64,000 bases of DNA, from NCBI RefSeq assembly GCF_022605725.1, contig NC_065563.1, forward strand, positions 5,544,518-5,608,517. Reading direction: 5' to 3'. The DNA comes from Anthonomus grandis grandis (Eukaryota > Arthropoda > Insecta > Coleoptera > Curculionidae). Each line of letters opens with the position of its first letter. The first letter of the stretch is position 1. Shown here in pieces: positions 34,454 to 45,980 of this stretch. A model generated the notes under the pieces. It saw nothing but the letters and a program-made list of their open reading frames with translations. It ran no database searches and was not told the DNA's origin. A program made the position numbers and the translations under genes.

Positions 34454-34814
34454 TGAGTATTATTGGATTGGTGGGCTGTATGCTTGTACTTGTCTAGATA
34501 AATCACTTGACTATTGTATGAAACAAATAACTGTATTAATTTAAATTGACAAATTAAAAAGAAATTATTGTTCTGACTTGTGCACACGGAAAGTCGTTGT
34601 TCTAGTTAATGCTTTCATAATAATTTTCGTAAATGCTTTAGTCTTGATGCTTTCTTCGCACTACGTACTTGGATGCTCGGCTCGAGAGGGTTGTTTTGTT
34701 AGGGGTCGTTGCTAATAGCAACGGACGGAAAACTGGTGCAACGTGTCGGTTGCAATGTTGCCGAATTTAATATAAAAGAATTTAATTCATAGTGTTTATT
34801 CACTAGCGTAAACA
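34454..34814 (-). repeat. BEL/Pao 3' LTR
   Basis: Begins TGTTTACGCTAGTGAATAAA (minus strand) and ends near CCAATAATACTCA. It is about 50 bases longer than its partner through an internal insertion around 34610-34650. Confidence 0.8.
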
Positions 34815-34840
34815 TCCCCGGCCTTAAAAGGGGTGCACTT

Positions 34841-37440
34841 TCAACTCTCTAAAGGAAGAGGACAAATCTTCTGAAAATTCCTCTTGACACATCCAGTGCT
34901 TGTGAGAATGGAAGCAATGCGGGAAACTCCATTATCACCAGGATGAAGTTGGACGATTCGACCAAGTTTCCATTCTGTAGGGAGTGCTTGATCATCTTTG
35001 ATTAGAACTAGAGTGCCCACAGACAACTGGCCTCGGCTAACTTTCCACTTCTGTCGTTGTTGCAATTCGGATATGTAGTCTTGTTGCCAACGTCGCCACA
35101 AATCTTCTGGACTAGTTGAAATCTTGATAAACGGTTGGCCTTGATGTCTTCCAAATTCTCGTCTGGAGCAGCTGTGAGAGGGCTTTCAATGGAGAAGTGA
35201 GCAGGGGTTAACGGGATTAGGTCATTAGGCTCAGATGAGAGTGGACAAAGAGGGCGAGAGTTCAAGATAGCTTTGATTTGAGATAAAGTATTAGTAAATT
35301 CCTCAAAAGTAAGATGCGCATTTGCAAGGACGCGTTTTAAATGATACTTGACGCCTTTAACGCCGCTCTCCCACAAACCCCCCATATGTGGAGAATATGG
35401 ACAAATAAACTGCCAATCGACTCTAGTGGTCGTTCTCTAGTTGCAGTTTCCTTTAAATCATTTCGATTTAAAGCTAATAGAAAAGAATTGGTAGTTAAAC
35501 TCCACACAAGTTCAAGGTGCAATGCCTTAATGGAGAAACACACGAATACTGATACGTAACATTTTTCTAGCTTACAAGCACGAGACTTACTCAATCCCTG
35601 CCTCACCAAAAACGAACCTGCATAATCAAGTTATAATAATCATAATCTGCACTGATATGAAAAGGTGGAAAGGGAGCAATGCGGTCGCGCGGTAAATTTG
35701 CCATGATTGGCTGTACAAAGGCAAGTTTTAATCTGAAGCATCTAATACATTTTTTGACATACTTCTAGCTAAATTACGTCCCGAAATTGGCCAAAATTCG
35801 TCTCTTATTGAGGGCAACAAACCCTGAGGTCCAACGTGGAATAATCTAATATGTTCAAGTAAAGAGCAATTTAGTGAATGGATGATTTGAATGTAAAAGT
35901 ATTGGATTTTTGTCTAGTGAAAAATCAGAAAAACCTAATTTGCGTCCAACACAAATAAGTTTATCCGAATTTAGGAATGGCGTTAACTGGAGAATTTTAC
36001 TCTTATCGCTTATAGAACGTTTTTCGTGTAAACACAAAAATTCGTCTGGAAAATATTGTCTCTGTACGGCTTTGATTAGACATTTCTTGGCAAGATTTAA
36101 TTCTTGAATACTAAGCAGACCTTTATCTCTATCAGAATTAATCTTAAAGCAATTATTTTTAAATCGCAAGATATATGCCGTAACGTGAATTATACGAGAA
36201 AATTGTGAGAACCTTTCGAAAGAAAATGGGTCGATTTTAGTTATACCAGCAGTGATGAAAAATGTTTTAACTCTGGTACAATATCCACCTTGGTTAACGA
36301 AGTCGGCCATTCATCAGGAATGTGTTGAATATTATTAAGAGAGATTCCGTTACCCAATGGTGAACTGGCATTAAAAACGACACGAAGTTTCGTTGTTAAG
36401 CTATCCTTTTTCAATACTCCGTGATGAGGCATGAAGTATTCTATCTCAGAGAAACTAGTATTCAAATCCGTAACTGTCATGTGATTGAGTGATTGGTACT
36501 TTTAAATTAAATTAACATATTGGACTCTCAGAGACTCGTTTCTCAGGAGCCTTTTCTCGAGGTTGTAAAACACTTTCTCTGCTTACTACAGGACCAGCTG
36601 CGACCCACCCAAGTTCAGTTTTTTGAAGCGTAGGGCTGTACTTGCCACCTGACAATCGACTTGCCTTTAACAAACGCCAAAATAATTCACACCCAATCAA
36701 GAGTTCGATTGGACCTGGTTTGTTGAATGTCTTGTCGGCGAGTCTTGTAGAGTGTGTGGAAGTTTAAATGAACTTAGATCAACCTCAAAACCTGGAGTAA
36801 TATTTGTAATTTTTGGGAGAATATAACATGTTAATCTTGCATTAAAATCAGTACATAAAGAACTTTTTTAGATCCTCTAATGTAGGCGTATTCAATGTAA
36901 TCGAATTTTTTTCCCATTGGCTTACCGTATTTTGATCAAGCTTGGACGTCACCATATAAATTAATAATAGATCCCAAGCTTTAACTACTTGATTTAATTG
37001 CTCTAGCGACCTCAGAAGCTTTGATACATCATCTATTATTTTTCTAATTTTGACTGAGGATTCCTTTTGAATGTTTTCTAGTGTAAACAAAGCTTTAATA
37101 TGGTTATGAATTAGTAATTTAGAATTATTGAAACGATTGTTTAAGGTTTCCCATGCTACGGTATATCCATTTGGCGTAAACTCAATTGATTTTAAAACTT
37201 GCGCTGCACTGCCCTCTAGAGAGTAAATAATGATATTTTTGAATTGCTGATAAGGACTCGTTTTCATGAACCAGCGATTGGAAAGTCTCCTTGTATTCTA
37301 ACCATTCGTGAAATAATACATTAAACTTTGGTAGAGAAATTACTGGTAATTTAACTCCACCTAAATCAAAATTTCCATTGATAGGTGACTTATGACTAGA
37401 TCTTGCAGTTGAATGCATTGAGTGTATTGACTCTGGGTCT
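34841..37440 (-). pseudogene. BEL/Pao gag-pol remnants
   Basis: Reading on the minus strand: gag (37418-36848) with KLPVISLPKFNVLFHEWLEY and FQSLVHENESLSAIQKYHYL. A protease-like part follows (36700-36512, ending with RVSESP-type codons). RT start (36480-36241) reads EIEYFMPHHGVLKKDS and TKLRVVFNASSPLGNGISLN. The RT core with its catalytic Asp pair is missing: the frame jumps to RNase H/integrase linker codons (FSQFSRIIHVTAYILRFKNN, 36310-35855). Integrase parts follow at 35609-35008 (MGGLWESGVKGVKYHLKRVL, AILNSRPLCPL). The C-terminal domain (35101-34841) has GTLVLIKDDQALPTEWKLGR. There are many frameshifts, so it is not functional. Confidence 0.85.
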
Positions 37441-38090
37441 TCGTTTTTAGCACAAAATGTATTTAAAATATTTTTTCAACTGATATAATTTCAAAATATG
37501 TCATATCAAATGATGCACGCTCTGCATATTGTTCATCTAAATGGCATATTGGGACATTTGCCTCGATTGTCTTGAAGTCTTATATATTCTTGATACACAA
37601 TTTCTATTCGCGATAACCTCTCTTGAATTTGAATAATTTCTGTAACACTTAAAACTTGCCCTTGCTCAACGCTTGCCTGCTTTTACTCGATACATATTAC
37701 AATTAATGTTAGAGAACCCTAGAGCAATCCCCTTTTTGTAGTGAATTTTTCTACTTCTCTCATTTTTATTTGTAAAATAGAACAATTATTAGAATCGTAA
37801 CAGAAACTTATATGTTAATGCATGAATATCTTGAACCCTTACACTTGATGGAAATAGGAAAAATGTATACTGTAAAAAAATGGATTAGAAACGACTCACC
37901 ACGTGTAATTCTTCTTGCTTGCCCCTTGCACTACTAGTCAAATAGCACCGGACAGGTGCTTATTAACCAAAACCCACGCTTGGCTGCTTGCTGGCGACGA
38001 AAATAAGCCGGTGTTTTGGAAGGAAAATTACTGGATGCACTGTTTTTCCTTTATCTTGTTGATGCGGCTCGTTAGGACTATAATTATTAT

Positions 38091-38400
38091 TGGATTGGTG
38101 GACTGTATGCTTGTACTTGTCTAGATAAATCACTTGACTTTTGTATAAAACAAATAACTTTATTAATTTCAAATTAATAAGAAAGAAAGAATTTATTCTT
38201 CTGACTTGTGCACACGGAAAGTCGCTGTTCTAGTCGAGCTTGATGCTTTCTTTGCACTACGTATTTGGACGCTCGGCTCGGTTGTTAGGGGTCGTTGCTA
38301 ATAGCAAAAGACGGAAAACTGGTGCGACGCGTCGGTTGCAATGTTGCCGAACTTAATACAAAATAATATAATTCATAGTGTTTATTCACTGGCGTAAACA
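38091..38400 (-). repeat. BEL/Pao 5' LTR
   Basis: Begins TGTTTACGCCAGTGAATAAA (minus strand), with the same poly(A) signal region and CACACGGAAAGTCG-type blocks (plus strand) as the 3' LTR. The boundary next to the interior is approximate. Confidence 0.8.
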
Positions 38401-40590
38401 ATAACAATCTAAGGAATGATCCTCAGTTCACAAATGATTGTATTGCTTTGCAAAAAACAGCGTTTTTAACAGGGGTTCTCTATAGTACAATATGCTATTT
38501 TGTAAAAAAAGGGATTGAAGAAAAAAAATTTCGGGAGAAAAGATCCATATATTATTTAGATGAAACATAGTACGGTACACAAGACACGGCAAAAAAGGGT
38601 TGGACTAATAATTGTAATAAATGTGTCCTAAAGAAGTGAAAGATGGACTGAAATTGTGTAGCAAAAAAATAGAAGAATGCGATGTGAACTATCATAAAAC
38701 CATGCATGCAGGAATAATAGAAACTCAGTTTGAGAAAATATTAATTCCAAATTTAAAGGAAAACAGTGCGATTGTTATGGATAATGCATCATACCATTCA
38801 AGGCTTTCTGAAAAAATCCCAAACACTTCTTCGCATAGGTAATGGTAAATACCAAATCATGGAAACAGTATGTAGTAGATATCATAGCTAAAAAGTATAT
38901 CTGTTTGTATATACTGTCTATCCTCAAACTTCCTGTGTATTATTGTAAATTTAATTATTTAATCCTATCGAGTTGATTTGGGGACAACTAAAAAGGAGAA
39001 TTCGCATGAAAAATAAGTATCCAAAACATAATAAAAATGTTATAAATTTGATTAAGGAGGAAGTTATGAATTAAGGAGAGGAAAAGTGGAGAAGTTGTTC
39101 CATATGGTAAGAAAATACTATTTTTATTAATTAAGAGATTAACAAGTTTAAAGTTTTGTATTTTTTCAGCTTACTGCCCCTGTTGTCCTTCAGCGACACA
39201 ATAAAGACTCCTTCTTCCTCCATTCTCTGGGAAAAGGTCTTTTTTTGCTATGGTAAGAAAAATACTGTTTTTATTAAGAAAACAAGTTTAAAATTTTGTC
39301 TTTTACTCTTAAATTTAAAAATAATTTCTGCTGCTCGTGTATACTTTTTAAATCTGTTTTAGTATCCATATGCTTCAGTGCGAGATGAAGTTCGAATCCA
39401 TAGCGGCAACAGAGAAATTGTTTCTTTCCTTAACGGAAGAAACTGTTAAAGAAAAAAAGCAAAAAACAGAGTTTGAAAAATTGTATTAACTCTTTGGGCC
39501 AGATTCAAATGAGTGGTTAAATTTATAAAAGTATTTAGTATCCTCACTGTAATTTTAGGCTAGCTTTAGTTTTTAGTATAAGTATTTATTTTTGTTAATT
39601 TTCATCTAATCTCTCCTATTATGCACAATAACTAAATATGAGGCAAACAAATTGATAAATATTACATTCAGGATGCAAAGTGTGTTTTTTCTATGAGCAA
39701 AAATAAAGTCTTTTAGACTCATAGATATAGACAGCTAGACGGTTTTTAATGTAAAAGTTTATTTAAAAAAAAATACTTTCAAATGAAGATATTGGTACTA
39801 AATATAGCGATGGAGTTTTTATGAGTAAGTTATTATAATAATATATCAATATGTAAAAATTAAAAAATAAACAATAATAAAGGACATTGAATGTGGCAGC
39901 CAAAATCCCAGTTAATAATAACCACCAAATAAAAATAAATCTCAATACCCAAAAAAAGGAAATATATAAAAGTTGAAATAAAACCAAAATAGTTTACCCT
40001 TTTGTGTCAAAAAGGAAATCTTTAATGCCTTAATCCACAGAATAAATGGGCCTAAGTAATTTGTACCACTCATTCTCTCATCACTTATCATAAACACCCC
40101 ATTGATAATTCTAAAAACTAAACTTATTAAATTAACATTTTTGGTTAAACTGATTTTACGTACTTAAATCTTATCTTTAAATTAAATATTATTTTGCTGT
40201 CAACTATCCTTACTTTCTAACTTTATATAACTAAACCCAAAAATCCCGAATAATAAAATTTAAATACAAATACGCTTTTAAGTCGGACATGTGCAAATTT
40301 TCACGCTATGACTGGGACAGAGGTCAGACGTATAACAAAATAGTACGTGGGCGTCTGTAGTCAAATTTTACAAATGTATAAATTAAAAAAAAAATTTAAA
40401 AACATTTATTTCTTTAATGGAATGATTAAATATCTCTTGGAAAATTACTTTGTGACTCCTTCCACATAAAATTTTGCGATTTAAACAGGTATGCCATGTG
40501 ATAATACAAGCAACACCGGCACACGGACTATTCGCGGCACATCAAAGATTCTAATAGATCTCTGAACTGAACTGAACTTTAACTTTTATG

Positions 40591-41037
40591 TAATTAAAGG
40601 CATTTTAAAGCATTTGTAGGTATTTAAACTAATTTTTTTTCTTCCACCCAAATATTATATAAACAATATTGAAAATGGCTTCAACTGTACGGAAAAAAAT
40701 ATAAAGTTTTCCAAAAATTGAGTAGTTTTTAAAGGCAACTAAAGTCTGTTTTAAATGAAAATCCCTTCGAAATAGGTGGCACAATGCATCTTGCCCACTC
40801 TAATTTATCAAGCCCAGCAGAACGAAACCCACCCTAACGACAGATTCAAAACAACCCGATTACGATACATTTAGCCCAAATAAAATTAAATCTCAACTTC
40901 TTGATGATGTCATATTAGTCCCAGGTAAACACCTGGGATAACACAAACAATACAAATTTGATAAGTACGGATAACATTTCACAAACGCTAGCAACACCAC
41001 ATTCTAGCAGCGATCTCGATAATTTAAATCTGTATAC
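40591..41037. other. AT-rich spacer, no firm gene
   Basis: A plus-strand frame near 40840-40940 reads KQPDYDTFSPNKIKSQ and LLDDVILVPGKHLG, which looks protein-like, but I cannot place it in a family. Confidence 0.3.
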
Positions 41038-41380
41038 TTATATAAAAAGACTTGTCCTGACTGATAATTAACGTACAGCTCAAACGGTAAAACCTAGAAA
41101 TATGAAATTTAGGGACAATATTCCTATGGTTATGTAGGCATCCACTAAGAAGGGATTTTTTTAAAATTTATCAGGAAGGGGTTGAAACCACCGCTTATAG
41201 CTTCATAGCTATAGCATAGCTTTACAACTATGTATTACTTTTTTTAAAAAGGGTGAAACCCATTATTTTTTTTTATTTTATTTTTTTACCTAATTTCCAT
41301 TTTTTTGTTTTTTTTTGAAGGGGTTAAAGCCACCCTTTAAGATTTTAACATATTTTTTTTATCATTAAATTGATTGCGTA
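41038..41380 (-). repeat. Dispersed repeat tail, copy B
   Basis: Inverse of 7950-8264: starts TATATAAAAAGACTTGTCCT and runs to CATTAAATTGATTGCGTA. It lies immediately next to the truncated end of the inverted Tc1/IS630-like copy, so the insertion may mark that breakpoint. Confidence 0.85.
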
Positions 41381-41395
41381 CTATACCAACGTACT

Positions 41396-43855
41396 ATTTT
41401 GTTAGACGTCTGACCTCAGTCACAGCCACTCAAGCGTAAAAAGTTGCACACGGCCTTAAAATTTATTTGTATTCAAAATTTTATTATTCTGGATTTTTGG
41501 GTTTAGTTTTATAAAGCTAGAAATTCAGGATAGTTGATAGCAACATAATATTTAATTTAAAGATAAGATTTAAGTACGTAAAATCAGTTTAATCAAAAAT
41601 TTTAATTTAATAAGTTAAGAGAAATTTTAATTTAATTTAATTAGTATGAGAGAATAGATGGTACAAATTACTTAGACCCATTTATCCTGTAGATTAAGGC
41701 ATTAAAGATTTACTTTTGGACACAAAAGGGTAAAATGTCTTGGTTTGTCTTCAAATTTTATATATTTGCTTTTTTTGGGTATTGAGATTTATTTTTATTT
41801 GGTGGTTATTATTAATGGGGATTTTGGTTGCCACATTCAATGTCCTTTATTATTGTTTTTTTTTTATTTCTCTATATTTAGTACCAACATCTTTTGATAA
41901 AAAGTCATTGACTACTTAATGACTATACAAATAAATTATAAAAAAATAAATTACTTTATCCTAAAACTACAGCGAGGATACTAAATACTTTTATAAATTT
42001 AACCACTCATTTGAATCTGGGCCAAAGAGTTAATACAATTTTCTAAACTCTGTTTTTTTGTCTTTGTTCTTTAGCAGTTTCTTCCATTAAGGAAGGAAAC
42101 AGTTTTTCTGTTGGCGCTATGTATTCCAACTTCATCTCGCACTGAAGCATATGGATACTAAAACAGATTTAAAAAGTGTACATGAGTTGCAGAAATAATT
42201 TTTAAATTTAAAATAATAAATTTACAATAATTTTTTTTTAAATAATTACAACTCAGATGTAAAATACCCTTTTTCCTTTCAGTGAATTATAAAAGAAGTA
42301 GTCTTGCCTTTCTGGGGCAGGACAAGTGTGGCAATAATTGTAAAAAAAATAATTAAACTGGTTTTATCGTGTCTCTGTAAGACAAATCATGGACAAAAAA
42401 CTGTAAAAAACAAAATTTTAAACTTGTTTTCTTAATAAAAATATCGTTTTCTTACTATGGCAAAAAGGGACTATTTCCAGAGAATGGAGGAAGAAGCAGT
42501 CTTTATTGCGTCACTGAAGGACAAACAGAGGCAGTAAGCTGAAAAAAAAACTTTAAACTTGTTTAATCAATAAAAATATGTTTTTCTTACTATGGCAGAA
42601 AAGTGACATTTTCCCAGAGAATGAAAATCATACATCAATCATAATTGTATCATACCATGTTTCAGCTAAATAATATATAGATCTTTCTTCCTCCCAACAT
42701 TTTTTAGTTTTCTCCAAATATTCTGTACACCACCTGACAATTCCATTACAGCAGCTCTTTTGTTACCATTTTAAGCTTAAGTCCAAGTTTTATCAGGTAT
42801 CTCCGCAAGGTTCAGACTGAGAAACATTTGTCCCTTGCCGATAAGGTGTCCTTAACCATCTCTATGGTCAGAACCTCATTTTTTTTGTATTTAGAATACA
42901 CAACTTTTCTTAGCAATTTGACAATATCCGTGTCAAGTCCCTTTGATTGTCCTGCATCTTTCCTTTCTGCCTTTAATCACTCTTATTGTTTTCATCACAA
43001 ATGTTATTGTCTTTCTTGTGCGCCCACGGTCTCCATAAGCCCGGACAAACACTTTCCTCTTCATTTTCTAAATTTTCCTGCCTATTTTCTCAGGGTCGAA
43101 ACAAACCAAAACAAATCCACAAACACTAATAAAAAAAACACACTTCCTCACAGTATAAACTTCAAAAAAAAATTTAGACGAACACAGGCCAAATTCTAAA
43201 TTCTCCACTTTCATAAACGTGTAAAAAGCCAAACCGGCAAAACCCATCAAATAATAATAACCTCACATGGCCCCCCTCCCAACTATTTAAGGGGATAGAC
43301 CCATCCAACAACTATTTTAAAGGCGATAGACCCATCCTTAAAGACCTCTTTAAAAACACGACGAAAGCAATACAAAAACAGCCAACAAATTTATTTAGGT
43401 ACGACCCCCTAATCCTCAAAATCAGTGAGTGAGATAGATACACAATCACTTGCATAGCCTAAAGTAGGAATTGCCAGAACGCAGGTGTTTTATCTTTGTT
43501 TAATAGACTGGCTAAAAAGAGGTGATAAGTCTGTGAGTACTGGAAGTGTTTAAAATATTTTGTAAGAGGCTTGGATTTTAATCCGCGGTCAATTTTTTGA
43601 TATTATTTTATTGTGATATTATTTTCTTTCTAAAAATGGATATTTTCGAAAGAAAAATAAAAAATAGTGTAAAACATGGGATTTTACTTATATTTGAAAT
43701 AATTTCATAGATAAACTATATAAAATTTTGCCATTTAAACATTTATATCATGCTACAATAAGTACGACATAGGCGCACGGACTAGTTAGTACGGTATCTG
43801 CGACACATCAAAGATTCTAATAGATCTCTGAACTTGACTTTAACACTGTAACGAT
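41396..43855 (-). mobile_element. Tc1/IS630-like transposon, copy 2, internally deleted
   Basis: Minus-strand copy whose end near 43855 has AGTTCAGAGATCTATTAGAA. It matches 33550-34320 at 43855-43010. The part at 43010-42640 holds transposase N-terminal codons (LGLKLK, then RSIYYLAETWYD). The catalytic second half is missing. From 42620 to 41396 it matches 39150-40345. It stops at CGTACTATTTTGTTAGACGT beside a dispersed repeat, so its other TIR is lost. Confidence 0.8.
42640..43060 (-). pseudogene. Transposase N-terminal part in copy 2
   Basis: Minus-strand codons start with ATG near 43060 (MKRKVFVRAYGDRGRT) and continue in mixed frames to YIILA-ETWYDT at about 42650. This region keeps the Trp after the first catalytic block that is a stop in copy 1, although the expected Asp position reads Ala. 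Confidence 0.5.
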
Positions 43856-44380
43856 ATGGTGAATAAGCTTGAATTATTATTGAATGTCGACAGAGTACTA
43901 TAGTAGCGCGGGGTGAAGAGTTTGTGTATGCAGTGTGACCCCTTTGGACAGGCTGAGATACAGCTCTAAAATCTTAAATAGAAAGATACATAAACAAATG
44001 ATACATCATCTTGAAGCTCTTGAAAAATGCTTTCCAATGATACTATAGAAAATCACATTTTAGAAAATTCTTCTCTATTTATCAAGGAACCCACATTTTA
44101 TATTATTATTTTATTAAATGTTCAAAAGGAATCAAATATTCACTATATATAGTATATATAAGATATAATATATTCAAATATACTGGCATGAATAAATCAA
44201 AAAGGTACTTGAATTTCATAAATTATATCCCTATAAACTGCAAATACTGCAAAAGGTTAAAATTAGTTTAAGTATTGAATTTATATAGGTAATGAAAAGA
44301 ATAAGTCCTATTATATTCCGAACGCCGATTTTATATATTTCTGGAGAACTTAAGTTGTCATTTACTTTACAGTGTATTGC
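43856..44380. other. AT-rich stretch, nothing recognised
   Basis: No coding motif. TATATAG-type low-complexity sequence lies around 44145-44175. Confidence 0.5.
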
Positions 44381-44389
44381 TTTCTTGGG

Positions 44390-44890
44390 GATAAATAACT
44401 TTTAACGACTTTTAACATAATGCCTCTCACTCCATAATGTTCAATACCATCAAAGAGGTTTTGGTGAGACACTGTATCGAAAGCTTTAACAAGGTCCATA
44501 GAAACCATTAGCACCTTTTCATTATCGTCAAGGTCTGGCGATCTCTGAGGTAAGCCACTCTATAGCATCGGTGGTCCCTCTTCCTTCTAAAAATCTATAT
44601 TGTCTCGACGATAAGATTTTAGCTTGCTTGAAAAAATATATTAGTCTATCCTTTAATGCTTTTTTAATTATTTTGGCTAGATTATTAACTAATTGATCGA
44701 TAACTTTGAATATTATTTCGTGATTCGGCCCTATAAATTGGAGTTATTAAGGAGACTTTAAAGTTTTCTGGAACCTTTTCCGTTTTAAAGATTGGAGTAA
44801 CTATGTGTTGTAAGGGTAAAAGAATAGAAGGATGAATTATCATATCATGTTTTAAAACCAAAAACAACTTGGCAAAACATTTAGTAAACA
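44390..44890 (-). pseudogene. LINE reverse transcriptase fragment
   Basis: Minus-strand RT palm and fingers region. KTEKVPENFKVSLITPIYRA and SYRSIS (ORF 44891-44685) are followed after a break by LVNNLAKIIKKALKDRLIYF and FKQAKILSSRQYRFLEGRGT, then FRYSVSP-like codons where KAFDTVSH is expected. It stops before the catalytic FADD/YADD box. A non-LTR element is certain; the clade is not. Confidence 0.7.
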
Positions 44891-44910
44891 CTAAAGATAA
44901 AATACCGATA

Positions 44911-45270
44911 ACACACCGATCTGGAGTTTACAAGTTAACTTGTTCCCACCCATTATGTGATATCTGTTATGTCGGCCAAGGGGAAGGAAAATTGAAGTCA
45001 GAGTCAACGAACATTTAAGACTTATCACGCGAAATAAAAATACTTTTATTAACAATACCAATTCTCCTTTTGCGAACCACATATTAGAGTCTGGGCATAA
45101 TTTTGATTCGGGACCTAACACTGAGGTTCTGCATGTTACATTACAATTGGACTTGTTGGAAGCATTTTAAATAAATAGGGCCATAAACTCCCCAGACTGC
45201 ACATGCATTAATGAGCAAAATAAGTTCGACAGTTTACGCTTTTTTGATTCAATTAGCCCTAGAAAATAAC
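44911..45270 (+). pseudogene. Penelope-like GIY-YIG endonuclease fragment
   Basis: C-terminal endonuclease of a Penelope-like retroelement. Frames give HRSGVYKLTC (the GVY part of GIY), CDICYVGQG (the YVG part of YIG, with a small deletion after it), VNEHLRLITRNKNTFINNTN, SPFANHILESGHNFDSGPNT and LDLLEAF, ending near NSPDCTCINEQNKFDSLRFF. The Arg and Glu positions of the domain are blurred by frameshifts. The RT part upstream is missing, and the neighbouring RT on the other strand is from a different element. Confidence 0.7.
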
Positions 45271-45802
45271 TTTTACCTTTATTGTTTTTAACTCTTTCAT
45301 CTTATAACATTTGTATTGGTCAAAATTTAAAATCTTTTCTTTAACGCAACGCTAATATACAATGGTTCCTTATAGTACCTTCTTTAAATGTAGAAATCTG
45401 TGTCGTCCTAAGTATAAATTTTATATTTTAAATCGTAGATGTCCTTATTGTACTATGTTTTTAATTTTAATTCTTTTATTTATTGTTGTTTTTTTCCCGA
45501 TAACGGGTAATTTTTGTTTTATTTGGTGAACGTATATGTTTTTTGTAATGTTCTGGTAAGTTCTAAATCTATATTGTTATAGCGAATCACACATAAAACA
45601 CTATCGTTTTTTCAAAAGTAATATTATTAAGCCAATGACACGCTATATTCCGTATTCCTCGAGTATATCAGTGTTTGGTTTAAACAGATACAAACAACAA
45701 ATATATATTTTTTTAATTGAAATAACGGTTCTTTTTGATTTGATACTTGAGTACGTTTAAATGAATGATTGTAGTTTATTTGAAATTAAGAGCGGATTCC
45801 TT
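45271..45802 (+). other. Probable Penelope 3' tail, then AT-rich DNA
   Basis: No gene. The first part may be the untranslated tail of the Penelope-like fragment. Confidence 0.35.
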
Positions 45803-45803
45803 A

Positions 45804-45980
45804 GCTAACTTTAAATAAAACAATGTTATGAATATAAATCCGAAAATGCTTTGATTCAAGATATGGGGTGTGCAGAGTAACAAAGGGTTAAAACTTCTTT
45901 TAACATTTTATACACCCTTTATCTTGAATATAAAGCATTTTCGGACTTATATTCATAACATTATTTATTTAAAGTTAGCC
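45804..45980. repeat. Inverted repeat with about 70-bp arms
   Basis: Arms start GCTAACTTTAAATAAA and close with its inverse, sharing ATGTTATGAATATAA, CCGAAAATGCTTT and CAAGATA. They surround a loop of about 35 bases. Short foldback or MITE-like element with roughly 85-90% arm identity by eye. Confidence 0.8.

Larger units (their letters stand above)
34454..38400 (-). mobile_element. BEL/Pao LTR retrotransposon, internally deleted
   Basis: LTRs at 34454-34814 and about 38091-38400 share TGTTTACGC at their 5' ends (minus strand) and most internal blocks, for example GGTCGTTGCTAATAGCAA. ATAAC flanks the whole element. The 3.9-kb length is well short of the usual 5-7 kb. The LTRs differ by several insertions and deletions, so the insertion is old. 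No standard primer site was found next to the 5' LTR. Confidence 0.85.
34250..39080 (+). pseudogene. Tc1/IS630-like transposase interrupted by BEL
   Basis: Before the insertion, frames give LDRDLNLHSSDISFSNAVLK and STDTKQICLNVYN, ending at 34453. After the insertion (38401 on) reading resumes with NLRNDPQFTNDCIALQKTAF and VKKGIEEKKF, then YYLDET (first Asp; a TAG replaces the Trp usual after it). The frame from 38621 gives NYHKTMHAGIIETQFEKILI and AIVMDNASYHS (second Asp at 38780). The last acid is in NPIELIWGQLKRRI-like codons (Glu at about 38970). At least three frameshifts and several stops are present. About 60 codons separate the second and third acids here, much more than in classical Tc1, but this copy may have internal losses. 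Confidence 0.7.
33550..40590 (+). mobile_element. Tc1/IS630-like transposon, copy 1, hosting a BEL element
   Basis: The left end begins near 33553 with AGTTCAGAGATCTATTAAAG. The right end near 40580 is the inverse (AGATCTCTGAACT preceded by TTTGATGTGCCGC on the other strand). The interior carries a transposase split by a BEL/Pao insertion at 34454-38400. Without that insertion the element is about 3.1 kb. A second copy lies inverted at 41396-43855 and matches the left end for about 800 bases and the part downstream of the transposase for about 1.2 kb. Confidence 0.75.

Noticed and set aside
39763..39987. 74-codon hydrophobic minus-strand frame
   Set aside because: Low-complexity translation of a non-coding transposon part; the inverted copy at 41700-41900 does not keep it open.
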